11,067 bases of DNA from the NCBI GenBank assembly GCA_021731205.1, contig JAKFXV010000336.1, forward strand, positions 1-11,067, read 5' to 3'. Position numbers and translations under genes: made by a program. The notes beneath the pieces were generated by a model. The model had not been told where the DNA came from. It saw only the letters and a list, made by a program, of their open reading frames with translations, and did not search any database. This DNA comes from Nocardioides sp. Lineage in GTDB: Bacteria > Actinomycetota > Actinomycetes > Propionibacteriales > Nocardioidaceae. Shown one piece after another: positions 1 to 6,739 of this stretch; within the stretch, counting starts at the first letter, position 1; every line of letters starts with the position of its first letter.

Positions 1-118
1 GGTGACTCACGACGAGGGCGCCGTCACGGCGCTCCAGCCCGATCGGGTGCTCATCTTGCCCGACGGGGTGGAGGATCTGTGGAATAGCGAGTACGCCGAC
101 CTGGTTGCCTTGGCGTAG
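1..118 (+). CDS. ABC transporter ATP-binding protein, C-terminal end (partial)
   Basis: Only the last 38 codons are inside the window, read from position 2 to a TAG stop at 116-118. The visible peptide begins VTHDEGAVTALQPDRVLILP and continues with an acidic tail containing DLW and ending in DLVALA. VTHD fits the H-loop (switch histidine) of an ABC ATPase, and ALxPDRVLILPDG is the usual strand and turn after it. The transported substrate cannot be told from this tail. The next gene starts 29 bases downstream on the same strand and is itself an ABC exporter, so the two may be co-transcribed. The family call rests on a short fragment and is moderate; the reading frame and stop are clear. Confidence 0.6.
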   Translation, partial: VTHDEGAVTALQPDRVLILPDGVEDLWNSEYADLVALA

Positions 119-130
119 CACGCAGCGAGC

Positions 131-141
131 AGGGACGGGAG
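131..141 (+). promoter_or_regulatory. Shine-Dalgarno region deciding the GTG start of the ABC exporter
   Basis: The purine-rich run AGGGACGGGAG ends six bases before GTG at 148. The in-frame ATG codons at 157 and 166 are 15 and 24 bases from this run, too far for normal initiation. This supports GTG as the start. Confidence 0.55.
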
Positions 142-147
142 CACTGA

Positions 148-2031
148 GTGTCGGGTATGTCAGGGATGGGCTCCACATGGCGCCACATCCGCACCGACCG
201 CAGCGCGGTCGACAACCATATCGACCGCGGCACCTTGCGCCGCGTGTTGCGCTTCGCCCGTCCCCACCGCCTGCTGATCGCCGCCTTCTTGGTGTTGACC
301 GTGCTCGATGCCGGGCTGGTCGTGGTCACGCCGCTGTTGGTTCTCCAGGTCGTCGACGTTGCCATTCCCCAAGGGGACATCCGACTCGTCGTGCTGCTGG
401 CGCTGGGCATGGCCGCGGTCGCTGTCGTCGACGCGGTGCTCGCGGTCGCGTCCGGGTTCTTGTCCTCACGCATTGGCGAGGGTCTGATCTTCGACCTCCG
501 AACCAAAGTGTTCGCTCACGTGCAGCGCCAGTCCCTGGCGTTCTTCACCCGAACGCAGACCGGGGCTCTGGTCTCTCGGCTCAACAACGACGTGCTGGGT
601 GCCCAGCGGGCCTTCACCTCGGCGCTGTCCAGCACGGTGTCGAACATCATCTCTGTGGTGGTGGTGGGCATCGCCATGATCGCGCTGAGCTGGCAGGTCA
701 CCGTCGCCTGCCTGGCGCTGTTCCCGCTGCTGCTGTTGAGCTCGCGGCTCGTCAGCAACCGCCTGGCGGGCCTGACCAGGCAGCAGATGGAGAGCAACGC
801 CGACCTCGGCAACGCGATGACCGAGCGGTTCAATGTCGGCGGGGCCATGCTGCTCAAGCTGTTCGGGCGGGCCGACCACGAGGATCGGGTGTTCGCCACG
901 AAGGCGGCCAGTATCCGTGACGTAGGCGTGCGGATCGCGCTGATCACGCGACTGTTCGGCGCCACGATGATGCTGGTTCCGGCGTTGGCCACTGCGATCG
1001 TCTTCGGTGTCGGGGGAGTGTTGGCGATCCGCGAGCAGTTGACCGTCGGCACGATGCTCGCACTCGGCACCCTGCTCCTGCGCCTGCTCGGCCCCTTGCA
1101 GGGGCTCTCCAACGTTCGCATCGACGTGATGACCGCGCTGGTCAGCTTCGAGCGAGTCTTCGAGGTCCTCGATCTGCCGGCCGCAGTCGCCGAGCAGCCC
1201 GACGCGCGGCCGCTGCCCGGCGGCGCGGCCACGCTCGAGTTCGATCGAGTCGGCTTCACCTATCCCACGGCCGACGACGTCTCCCTGGCGTCCTTGGAGA
1301 CCGTGGCTCGCACGGAGATGCGGTCGGGTGGACCGGTGTTGACCGACATCTCCTTCGCCGCCGAACCTGGCCAGATGATCGCGCTGGTGGGACCGTCCGG
1401 CGCCGGGAAGACATCGCTGACCCACCTCGTCGCCCGGCTCTATGACGCCACCACCGGCTCGGTTCGCGTGGAGGGGCTAGACGTCCGGGACGTGACCCTG
1501 CAGTCACTTGCCGACACCGTCGGCTACGTCACCCAGGACGCCCACATGTTCCACGACACGATGCGAGCGAATCTGCTGTACGCCCGGCCGGGCGCCACCG
1601 ATGGACAGATCTGGGCCGCGCTGGAGTCTGCCCAGATCGCCGAACTCGTGCGTGGGCTGCCCGAGGGCCTCGACACGGTCGTCGGCGATCGCGGCTATCG
1701 CCTCTCCGGCGGCGAGCGGCAGCGCCTCGCGATTGCGAGGCTGCTGCTCAAGGCGCCGGCGATCGTCGTACTCGATGAGGCCACCGCTCACCTCGACAGC
1801 GAGTCGGAAGTGGCCGTGCAGCGGGCCCTGGACGCTGCCCTGCAGGGACGCACGTCGCTCGTGATCGCGCACCGGCTCTCGACCGTGCGTGATGCCGACC
1901 GGATCCTGGTCCTGGACCGGGGCCGAATCGTGGAGTCCGGCAGTCATAGTGAGCTGCTGGCGGCCGGAGGTTTGTACGCCGACCTCTACCGGACGCAGTT
2001 TCGCAGCGAGAGCGTCGGCGTCACGTCCTAG
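148..2031 (+). CDS. ABC exporter half-transporter (fused membrane and ATPase domains)
   Basis: This 627-residue protein has a membrane domain fused to an ATPase domain, the layout of homodimeric type-IV ABC exporters (MsbA/LmrA type). Hydrophobic segments lie near residues 40-65, 82-106, 163-205 and 270-320. The ATPase domain shows an A-loop tyrosine (Y372), Walker A GPSGAGKTS (415-423), Q-loop Q463, signature LSGGERQ (519-525), Walker B ending D543-E544 and switch H575, so all catalytic parts are present. About 22 extra residues (374-396, with SLASLETVA) sit between the A-loop and the next conserved strand. GTG at 148 is preferred because GGGAG (137-141) lies six bases upstream; in-frame ATGs at 157 and 166 are alternatives. 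The substrate is unknown; lipid or drug export is possible but not shown. Its TAG stop overlaps the stop of the convergent SURF1 gene. Confidence 0.93.
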   Translation: MSGMSGMGSTWRHIRTDRSAVDNHIDRGTLRRVLRFARPHRLLIAAFLVLTVLDAGLVVVTPLLVLQVVDVAIPQGDIRLVVLLALGMAAVAVVDAVLAVASGFLSSRIGEGLIFDLRTKVFAHVQRQSLAFFTRTQTGALVSRLNNDVLGAQRAFTSALSSTVSNIISVVVVGIAMIALSWQVTVACLALFPLLLLSSRLVSNRLAGLTRQQMESNADLGNAMTERFNVGGAMLLKLFGRADHEDRVFATKAASIRDVGVRIALITRLFGATMMLVPALATAIVFGVGGVLAIREQLTVGTMLALGTLLLRLLGPLQGLSNVRIDVMTALVSFERVFEVLDLPAAVAEQPDARPLPGGAATLEFDRVGFTYPTADDVSLASLETVARTEMRSGGPVLTDISFAAEPGQMIALVGPSGAGKTSLTHLVARLYDATTGSVRVEGLDVRDVTLQSLADTVGYVTQDAHMFHDTMRANLLYARPGATDGQIWAALESAQIAELVRGLPEGLDTVVGDRGYRLSGGERQRLAIARLLLKAPAIVVLDEATAHLDSESEVAVQRALDAALQGRTSLVIAHRLSTVRDADRILVLDRGRIVESGSHSELLAAGGLYADLYRTQFRSESVGVTS

Positions 2032-2810
2032 CCGGGCGTGGTCGCGTCGAGATCGCGACGACGCCGCCGCGGACCGCGGCGCTCGTCGTAGGCGAGGTAG
2101 CCGAACCCGCCCACGGCCAGTGCCCCGAAGAACCACCATTGCAGGCCGTAGAAGAAGTGCGGACCACTTCCCGGGTCAGGAAGCTCCGGTGCCGCCAGCG
2201 ACACGCCGGGTTGCGGACTCTCACGCTCCAAGACGACGAAGCCGCGCAAGAGCTCGAGGCCGACGCCTGGTCCGATGGTTTTCGACGACACCGCGCGCGT
2301 CGACACGGCGGCCGGGCCGGGAGCGTCGGTCACGGCGGTGCTGTCGCCGGTGGCGTCGCGACGCACCCAGCCGATGATCTCGACCTCGCCCGGCGGGGGA
2401 GCCGGGAGCTCGGCCACCGTTGCGCCGCTGTTCGCGGAGGGCAACCACCCGCGGTCGATCAAGACGCCGGTTCCGTCCGGCAATACCAGCGGCACCACGA
2501 CGTCGACGCCGGCGGTGCCCTCACGGGTCTGGTAGCGCACGACCACCGTGCGCTGCGCGTCGTAGCGTCCGGTTGCGGAGACTCGACGCCACTCGGAGGA
2601 TGCGGGCACCTCGCGGTCGGCGGAGAGCACGTCGGTGACCCTCAGTGGGGCAGCGGCGAGGTTGCGCTCGAACACCGCGTTGCGTTCGTGACGATCCTCG
2701 AGTCGCCCGAACTGCCACTCGCCGAGCCACCACGCGAGGGAGGCCAGGAGCGCCACCACGACGGCGAAACCGAGCCACCGACGGCTGAGCAGGAATCCCC
2801 AGGACCGCAC
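2028..2810 (-). CDS. SURF1 family cytochrome c oxidase assembly protein
   Basis: This 260-residue protein has the SURF1 plan: one N-terminal membrane helix (about 13-30), a soluble extracytoplasmic domain and a second helix near the C terminus (about 222-241). Family marks include GEWQFGRL right after helix one (30-37), RGWLP (120-124) and HFFYGLQWWFFG (218-229) leading into helix two. SURF1 proteins help assemble haem a into aa3-type cytochrome oxidase at the membrane; that role is family knowledge, and no oxidase genes lie in the window. The C-terminal tail is rich in arginine (GPRRRRRD), fitting a cytoplasmic end. The start is GTG at 2810. No Shine-Dalgarno is visible, but TACGCT lies exactly six bases upstream, suggesting a leaderless mRNA. 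The gene is divergent from moaA and convergent with the ABC exporter. Confidence 0.9.
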   Translation of the reverse strand: MRSWGFLLSRRWLGFAVVVALLASLAWWLGEWQFGRLEDRHERNAVFERNLAAAPLRVTDVLSADREVPASSEWRRVSATGRYDAQRTVVVRYQTREGTAGVDVVVPLVLPDGTGVLIDRGWLPSANSGATVAELPAPPPGEVEIIGWVRRDATGDSTAVTDAPGPAAVSTRAVSSKTIGPGVGLELLRGFVVLERESPQPGVSLAAPELPDPGSGPHFFYGLQWWFFGALAVGGFGYLAYDERRGPRRRRRDLDATTPG

Positions 2811-2816
2811 CTGCCG

Positions 2817-2822
2817 AGCGTA
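2817..2822 (-). promoter_or_regulatory. Probable -10 element of SURF1 gene (leaderless)
   Basis: On the minus strand TACGCT is followed by six bases (CGGCAG) and then the GTG start at 2810, putting the expected transcription start on the first base of the start codon. No convincing -35 box was found. Confidence 0.45.
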
Positions 2823-2869
2823 GCCGCCCGGTCCGGGACAGAACTCGGGTGGCCGCTCGGAGCGGCGAC

Positions 2870-2875
2870 TAGACT
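2870..2875 (+). promoter_or_regulatory. Probable -10 element of moaA (leaderless)
   Basis: TAGACT is followed by six bases (GCCACG) and the GTG start at 2882. There is no Shine-Dalgarno sequence in the gap. The position predicts transcription starting at the G of GTG. No clear -35 hexamer is seen at 16-18 bases upstream. Confidence 0.5.
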
Positions 2876-2881
2876 GCCACG

Positions 2882-3886
2882 GTGATCACCGACGTGCAGT
2901 TGCTCGCCGACCGCTTCGGCCGTGTCGCTCGTGACCTGCGCGTGTCCTTGACCGACCGCTGCAATCTGCGTTGCTCCTACTGCATGCCGGCCGAAGGCCT
3001 CGACTGGCTCCCCGACGACACCGTGCTGACCGACGACGAGATCGTCCGGTTGATCGGCATCGCCGTGCGGCGCTTGGGCATCACCGAGATTCGCTTCACC
3101 GGCGGTGAGCCGCTCGTACGCCGGGGACTGGTCGGCATCATCGAGCGGACCCGCGAGCTCGGCCCGGACGTGGAGCTGTCGGTCACCACCAACGCCCTAG
3201 GCCTGGCCAAGATCGCCGATCGCCTGGCTGCGGCCGGTCTCGACCGGGTCAACGTCAGCCTCGACAGCGTGCGCCCCGAGACATTCGCGGCCATCACCCG
3301 TCGGGACCGCTTGTCCGACGTGCTCGCCGGGTTGGCGGCTGCAAAGGCGGCCGGTCTCGGCCCGGTCAAGGTCAACGCGGTGCTGCTGCGTGGCTACAAC
3401 GACGACCAGGCGCCCGAGTTGTTGCGCTGGGCGATCGAACACGACTATGCGCTCCGGTTCATCGAGCAGATGCCCCTTGATGCTCAGCACGGCTGGACCC
3501 GCACGGAGATGATCACCGCTGATGAGATCTTCACCCGGCTGGCCCCGGAGTTCGACCTGACACCGGCTCGCGAACCACGCGGAAGTGCCCCCGCAGAGTT
3601 GTTCCTCGTCGACGGTGGCCCAGCGACCGTTGGCCTGATCGCCTCGGTGACCCGGCCGTTCTGCGGAGACTGCGACCGGGTCCGGCTCACGGCCGACGGC
3701 CAGATCCGCAACTGCCTGTTCGCTCGCACCGAGTCCGATCTTCGCGGTGCCCTGCGTGCCGGTGCGAGCGACGACGAACTGGCCGATCGGTGGGTGGCCG
3801 CGATGTGGGGCAAGCGCGCCGGGCACGGCATCGACGATCCGACGTTCTTGCAACCTGACCGGCCGATGTCGGCGATCGGGGGCTAG
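2882..3886 (+). CDS. moaA: GTP 3',8-cyclase MoaA (molybdopterin synthesis)
   Basis: MoaA is a radical SAM enzyme that rearranges GTP to 3',8-cyclo-7,8-dihydro-GTP, the first step of molybdenum cofactor synthesis in the cytoplasm. The 334-residue length is normal. The N-terminal radical SAM cluster motif is C27-xxx-C31-xx-C34 within TDRCNLRCSYCMPAEG, followed by the SAM-binding FTGGEPL motif near residue 75. The second iron-sulfur site is C261-xx-C264 and C278, as in MoaA. The protein ends in Gly-Gly, the conserved tail needed by the family for catalysis. The start is GTG at 2882, chosen because it keeps the usual short N terminus and is preceded at fixed distance by TAGACT. No other moa or mog gene is in the window, so the gene stands alone here. 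Confidence 0.96.
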   Translation: MITDVQLLADRFGRVARDLRVSLTDRCNLRCSYCMPAEGLDWLPDDTVLTDDEIVRLIGIAVRRLGITEIRFTGGEPLVRRGLVGIIERTRELGPDVELSVTTNALGLAKIADRLAAAGLDRVNVSLDSVRPETFAAITRRDRLSDVLAGLAAAKAAGLGPVKVNAVLLRGYNDDQAPELLRWAIEHDYALRFIEQMPLDAQHGWTRTEMITADEIFTRLAPEFDLTPAREPRGSAPAELFLVDGGPATVGLIASVTRPFCGDCDRVRLTADGQIRNCLFARTESDLRGALRAGASDDELADRWVAAMWGKRAGHGIDDPTFLQPDRPMSAIGG

Positions 3887-3919
3887 CGAGCGCGCGGCCT
3901 CAATGTGGTTGGTCGTATG

Positions 3920-3955
3920 AAAATGCCGGACAACCACGGGGGAGGCTGTCCGGCA
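3920..3955 (-). terminator. Hairpin terminator after the DUF3099 gene, between convergent genes
   Basis: TGCCGGACA (3924-3932) and TGTCCGGCA (3947-3955) are a perfect nine-base inverted repeat with a 14-base loop. Read on the minus strand, the stem is followed at once by TTTTC, the pattern of an intrinsic terminator for the DUF3099 gene, whose stop is about 33 bases away. On the plus strand the stem follows the moaA stop by 37 bases but has no T-run after it, so for moaA it may only slow the polymerase. Confidence 0.6.
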
Positions 3956-3966
3956 CTCGTGCCAGT

Positions 3967-3992
3967 GTGACACTTCGGGTCGTGTGTGTCAC
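3967..3992. repeat. Inverted repeat at the 3' end of the DUF3099 gene
   Basis: GTGACAC (3967-3973) pairs with GTGTCAC (3986-3992) around a 12-base loop. The right arm covers the TGA stop of the DUF3099 gene. A smaller GGCAC-TC-GTGCC repeat (3952-3963) lies between it and the terminator hairpin and would compete with the terminator stem. A role in transcript ending or mRNA 3' stability is inference. Confidence 0.35.
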
Positions 3993-4297
3993 CCGTCGAG
4001 CGCCCCGCCACGCTCATCGGCGGACGGTGCGGGCAGCCCGAGCCGAGCCGGTGCCTCGGGCACGAAGTCGTCGTCTCGGGGGCCCGCGGTGTTCGCCATG
4101 ACGACCGCGATGTAGGGCAAGAACACGGCTCCCGCGACCAGCACCCACCGCAGCGGTCCTTCCACCAGGATCGCCCCGATGAAGCAGGCTGTGCGAATGG
4201 TCATCGAGATGACGTAGCGCCGCTGACGGGCGGCCAGTTCCTGTGCATGCGGAGTGCCAGCAGTCGTGATGCGTACGACGCGCTCAGCTGAGGCCAC
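3989..4297 (-). CDS. DUF3099 family small membrane protein
   Basis: This 102-residue protein has the DUF3099 pattern: an N-terminal ITTAG stretch, a basic RQRRY motif, a first membrane helix (YVISMTIRTACFIGAILV, about residues 28-45), a short loop with RW, and a second helix (WVLVAGAVFLPYIAVVMAN, about 50-68) containing the typical LPYIAVVMAN. An acidic, proline-rich tail follows. The family is actinobacterial and of unknown function. The frame is open further upstream to an ATG at 4384, but I choose GTG at 4297: homology starts just after it and TACGAT lies exactly six bases before it. The longer form would also overlap the probable dodecin promoter. It is divergent from dodecin and convergent with moaA. 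Confidence 0.8.
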   Translation of the reverse strand: MASAERVVRITTAGTPHAQELAARQRRYVISMTIRTACFIGAILVEGPLRWVLVAGAVFLPYIAVVMANTAGPRDDDFVPEAPARLGLPAPSADERGGALDG

Positions 4298-4303
4298 AAG
4301 CCG

Positions 4304-4309
4304 ATCGTA
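4304..4309 (-). promoter_or_regulatory. Probable -10 element of DUF3099 gene (leaderless)
   Basis: On the minus strand TACGAT is followed by six bases (CGGCTT) and GTG at 4297. This spacing supports both leaderless transcription and the choice of the shorter start. No Shine-Dalgarno is present. Confidence 0.45.
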
Positions 4310-4329
4310 CGACCGGAGCCCTACGCCGA

Positions 4330-4335
4330 TACGAT
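4330..4335 (+). promoter_or_regulatory. Possible -10 element for the dodecin-fabG-fabI operon
   Basis: TACGAT on the plus strand predicts a start near 4342 and a leader of about 54 bases ending in the dodecin ribosome binding site. It lies 20 bases from the minus-strand TACGAT of the divergent DUF3099 gene. No good -35 is visible, so this is tentative. Confidence 0.35.
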
Positions 4336-4384
4336 CGCCAGGTCTGTCGGCGTGGGTCGCCGGCCGACGTCCCATCGGCCCCAC

Positions 4385-4390
4385 AGAAGG
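4385..4390 (+). promoter_or_regulatory. Ribosome binding site of dodecin
   Basis: AGAAGG lies five bases before ATG at 4396, normal Shine-Dalgarno spacing. It marks this gene as translated from a leadered mRNA, unlike its divergent neighbour. Confidence 0.6.
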
Positions 4391-4395
4391 CAGCC

Positions 4396-4608
4396 ATGTC
4401 GAACCGGACCTATCGCGTCACCGAAATCGTCGGAACCTCGCCGGAGGGGGTCGACCAGGCCGTCCGCAACGGCATCGAACGCGCGTGCAAGACGTTGCGG
4501 CACGTGGATTGGTTCGAAGTGACCCAGATCCGCGGTCAAGTCTTGGATGGGCAGGTCGAGCACTTCCAAGTCGGGATCAAGGTCGGCTTCCGGCTCGAGG
4601 ACGAGTAG
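4396..4608 (+). CDS. Dodecin (flavin-storage protein)
   Basis: The 70-residue length and sequence match dodecins, small proteins that form dodecameric shells binding flavins in stacked pairs. Marks are YRVTEIVGTS at the N terminus, the helix GVDQAVRNGIERACKTL (18-34), the flavin-stacking tryptophan in VDWFEV (W39), RGQVLDG (46-52), and FQVGIKVGF (57-65) with the glutamine (Q58) that contacts flavin in the family. Dodecins buffer free flavin in the cytoplasm. ATG at 4396 has a good ribosome binding site. The stop is 10 bases before the fabG start, so the gene is very likely the first of an operon with fabG and fabI; a functional link to fatty acid synthesis is inference. Confidence 0.92.
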   Translation: MSNRTYRVTEIVGTSPEGVDQAVRNGIERACKTLRHVDWFEVTQIRGQVLDGQVEHFQVGIKVGFRLEDE

Positions 4609-4618
4609 CGTCTGCGCC

Positions 4619-5344
4619 GTGGAAAACCCCGCAACGACCGAGCCGCGCTCGGTCTTCATCACCGGCGGCAACCGAGGGATCGGACGAGCGATAGCCGAAG
4701 CCTTCGTCGCGGCAGGGGACCGAGTCGCCGTGACCACGCGCAATGGGGGCGCGCCCCACGGAGCTCTCGACGTCCGTTGCGACGTCACCGACCCTGCTGC
4801 CGTGGAAGCGGCTTTCGTCGCCGCCGAAGCCGCTCACGGGCCGGTCGAGGTCTTGGTGGCCAACGCCGGCATCACGAAGGACACCTTGCTGTTGCGAATG
4901 TCGGAGGACGACTGGGCGTCGGTGATCGACACCAACCTCACCTCGTCGTTCAGGCTCGCCAAGCGGGCCGCCAAGTCGATGTTGCGCCAACGACGCGGTC
5001 GGATCATCTTCATCTCGTCGGTCGTGGGGCTCAGCGGCTCCGCAGGGCAGGTCAACTACGCCGCATCCAAGGCCGGACTGGTGGGCATGGCGCGGTCGAT
5101 GGCTCGCGAGCTCGGGTCGCGCTCGATCACGGCGAACGTCGTGGCCCCGGGCTTCGTCGAAACCGATATGACCGAGGCGCTCACCGAAGACCAGCGGGCC
5201 GCCATCCGGGGCCAGGTGCCGTTGGGTCGGTACGCCGTCCCGGCGGAGATCGCCTCGGTGGTGGTGTGGCTGGCCGGTGACGGCGCGGGTTATGTCACCG
5301 GAGCCGTGATCCCGGTCGACGGCGGCCTGGGCATGGGTCACTGA
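4619..5344 (+). CDS. fabG: 3-oxoacyl-ACP reductase FabG (MabA-like)
   Basis: This short-chain dehydrogenase reduces 3-oxoacyl-ACP with NADPH in type II fatty acid elongation. With the chosen start it has 241 residues, the normal length. The Rossmann motif TGGNRGIG is at 15-22, NAG at 82-84, and the catalytic residues are S134, Y147 and K151 (S, then YAASK). The C-terminal half has VAPGFVETDM and ends GYVTGAVIPVDGGLGMGH, typical of FabG. The frame is open back to 4547, inside dodecin; I choose GTG at 4619 because it gives the usual N terminus and avoids a long overlap. GAGGACGAG (4598-4606) is a possible but distant ribosome binding site, so translation may be coupled to dodecin. Followed after 34 bases by fabI, the mabA-inhA order. 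Confidence 0.93.
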   Translation: MENPATTEPRSVFITGGNRGIGRAIAEAFVAAGDRVAVTTRNGGAPHGALDVRCDVTDPAAVEAAFVAAEAAHGPVEVLVANAGITKDTLLLRMSEDDWASVIDTNLTSSFRLAKRAAKSMLRQRRGRIIFISSVVGLSGSAGQVNYAASKAGLVGMARSMARELGSRSITANVVAPGFVETDMTEALTEDQRAAIRGQVPLGRYAVPAEIASVVVWLAGDGAGYVTGAVIPVDGGLGMGH

Positions 5345-5367
5345 CCACTTCGCAGCACTGACGTCAA

Positions 5368-5375
5368 GAGAGGAA
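5368..5375 (+). promoter_or_regulatory. Ribosome binding site of fabI
   Basis: GAGAGGAA ends three bases before ATG at 5379, overlapping the usual GAGG core at about six bases. It confirms the ATG and shows that fabI has its own initiation signal within the operon. Confidence 0.6.
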
Positions 5376-5378
5376 GCA

Positions 5379-6149
5379 ATGGGCATTCTGGAGGGCAAGC
5401 GCATTCTGGTCGCGGGAGTCACGATGGACTCCTCGATCGGCTTCGCGACCGCGAAGGCCGCACAGGAGCAGGGGGCAACGGTCCTGATCTCCAACTTCGG
5501 TCGTGCGCTCGGCATCACCCGCCGGATCGCCAAGCGGCTGCCGGTCGAGCCGCCGGTGCTGGAGCTGGACGTGACCGACGAAGCCCATTTGGCGGGGCTG
5601 GCAGACGCGGTGCGCGAGCACGTCGACGGCCTCGACGGAGTGGTGCATTCCATTGCCTACGCCAACCCGGAGACCCTGCTCGGCGGCAAGCTGATGAGTG
5701 GGCAGTGGCCGGATGTGTCGCAGGCGCTGCACGTCTCGACGTACTCGTTGAAGGGACTCGCGGAGGCGACTCTTCCCGTGCTGTCCCCGGGCGGCTCCAT
5801 CGTGGGCCTGACGTTCGACGCCACGGTTGCCTGGCCGGCGTACGACTGGATGGGCGTGGCCAAAGCCGGGCTGGAATCGTGCTCGCGCTATCTCGCGCGC
5901 GATCTCGGACCACAAGGCATCCGGGTCAACCTGGTGGCCGCAGGGCCGCTCAAGACGCTGGCGGCCAAGGCGATCCCCGGATTCGAAGATCTCGAGGCGA
6001 TGTGGGCGACGCGGGCCCCGCTGGGCTGGGACAACAGCGACCATCGACCCACCGCCCTCGCCGTGTGCGCGTTGTTATCGGACCTCTTCCCGGCGACATC
6101 CGGCGAAATCATCCACGTCGACGGGGGTTTCCACGCGACGGGAGCGTGA
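5379..6149 (+). CDS. fabI: Enoyl-ACP reductase FabI/InhA-like (NADH)
   Basis: The protein (256 residues) reduces the trans-2 double bond of enoyl-ACP in the last step of each fatty acid elongation cycle. It has the enoyl reductase form of the nucleotide site (VAGVTMDSSIGF, 11-22), LELDV, then HSIAYAN with S91 where InhA has S94. The active site is F146, Y155 and K162 (PAYDWMGVAK), then NLVAAGPLKTLA, and near the C terminus GEIIHVDGG. Residues match InhA of mycobacteria closely in order, but the substrate-loop segment after AAGPLKTLA is shorter, and total length is nearer to classical FabI. The InhA-type residues around the isoniazid-NAD pocket look largely present, but drug response cannot be judged. 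It is co-oriented with fabG, 34 bases downstream. Confidence 0.94.
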   Translation: MGILEGKRILVAGVTMDSSIGFATAKAAQEQGATVLISNFGRALGITRRIAKRLPVEPPVLELDVTDEAHLAGLADAVREHVDGLDGVVHSIAYANPETLLGGKLMSGQWPDVSQALHVSTYSLKGLAEATLPVLSPGGSIVGLTFDATVAWPAYDWMGVAKAGLESCSRYLARDLGPQGIRVNLVAAGPLKTLAAKAIPGFEDLEAMWATRAPLGWDNSDHRPTALAVCALLSDLFPATSGEIIHVDGGFHATGA

Positions 6150-6161
6150 GCGCGCCGGTTG

Positions 6162-6190
6162 CTGACAGTGCGCCTGTGCGGTGACACAGT
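6162..6190 (+). promoter_or_regulatory. Probable promoter of the SixA-like gene (leaderless)
   Basis: CTGACA (6162-6167) resembles a -35 box and is 17 bases from CACAGT (6185-6190), a weak -10. Six bases then precede GTG at 6197, so transcription would begin at the start codon. There is no Shine-Dalgarno sequence. Confidence 0.4.
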
Positions 6191-6196
6191 TAGCGC

Positions 6197-6736
6197 GTGC
6201 AACAGCCAGTCAGGGACATCGAACCGGAACCCACGCGTCGACTCGTCCTGATCCGCCACGCGCGCGCGGAGGCCTTCGCCGACACCGATCTCGGGCGGCG
6301 GCTGACCTCCGCGGGCACGGCCGACGCCCGGGCGCTCGCCGTCTGGTTGCTGAGCATGGGCGTTCATCCGGATCGGGTGTTGGTGTCGCCCGCGGCGCGG
6401 ACCCGGCAGACCTGGGCGGCGATCACCGAGGTCACCGCCTGGGGAGTCGCCGCGGAGTTCGACGAATGCTTGTACGCCGGGGACACCAACACGGTCAGTG
6501 ACGAGCTCCGCGCCACGGAGGCCGACGTACGCACCGTCGTGGTGATCGGTCACAACCCGACCATCGCCTACCTAGCCCAGATCCTGGCCGACGGCGAAGG
6601 GGAGCCGGCCGCGGAGCTTGCGATGGCGGCCGGCTTCCCGACCTGCGCCGCGGCGATGTTCACCCTCGAGGTCACGTGGCCCGACCTCGCGCCAGGCAGC
6701 GGGCAGCTGTCGGCGTTCCACGTCGGACGTTCCTGA
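6197..6736 (+). CDS. SixA-type phosphohistidine phosphatase (histidine phosphatase superfamily)
   Basis: This 179-residue protein is a small member of branch 1 of the histidine phosphatase superfamily. The catalytic motif is LVLIRHARAE with nucleophile H21 and R20. The ordered parts are then LGRRLTSAGTADARALA, VLVSPAARTRQTW with the second phosphate-binding arginine, and IGHNPT with H119. Short size and the RHARAE and IGHNPT forms fit SixA, which removes phosphate from phosphohistidine on proteins; other small phosphatase activities are possible. GTG at 6197 is chosen because no other start precedes the RHA motif closely and a promoter-like pair fits it. The gene is 47 bases after fabI and may be transcribed from its own promoter. 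It converges on serB with only three bases between stops. No phosphotransfer partner is in the window. Confidence 0.87.
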   Translation: MQQPVRDIEPEPTRRLVLIRHARAEAFADTDLGRRLTSAGTADARALAVWLLSMGVHPDRVLVSPAARTRQTWAAITEVTAWGVAAEFDECLYAGDTNTVSDELRATEADVRTVVVIGHNPTIAYLAQILADGEGEPAAELAMAAGFPTCAAAMFTLEVTWPDLAPGSGQLSAFHVGRS

Positions 6737-6739
6737 GGC

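Noticed and set aside
466..1425. Long minus-strand frame opposite the ABC exporter
   Set aside because: Rich in Gly, Arg, Gln and His with no domain pattern; it is the expected mirror of codon bias in the real plus-strand gene.
4298..4384. Longer N terminus for the DUF3099 protein
   Set aside because: The added residues are not family-like and would cover the divergent promoter region; GTG at 4297 fits the -10 spacing.
4547..4618. Longer N terminus for fabG starting inside dodecin
   Set aside because: The extra 24 residues are Ser/Arg-rich antiframe sequence overlapping dodecin and do not look like FabG; GTG at 4619 gives the family's normal start.
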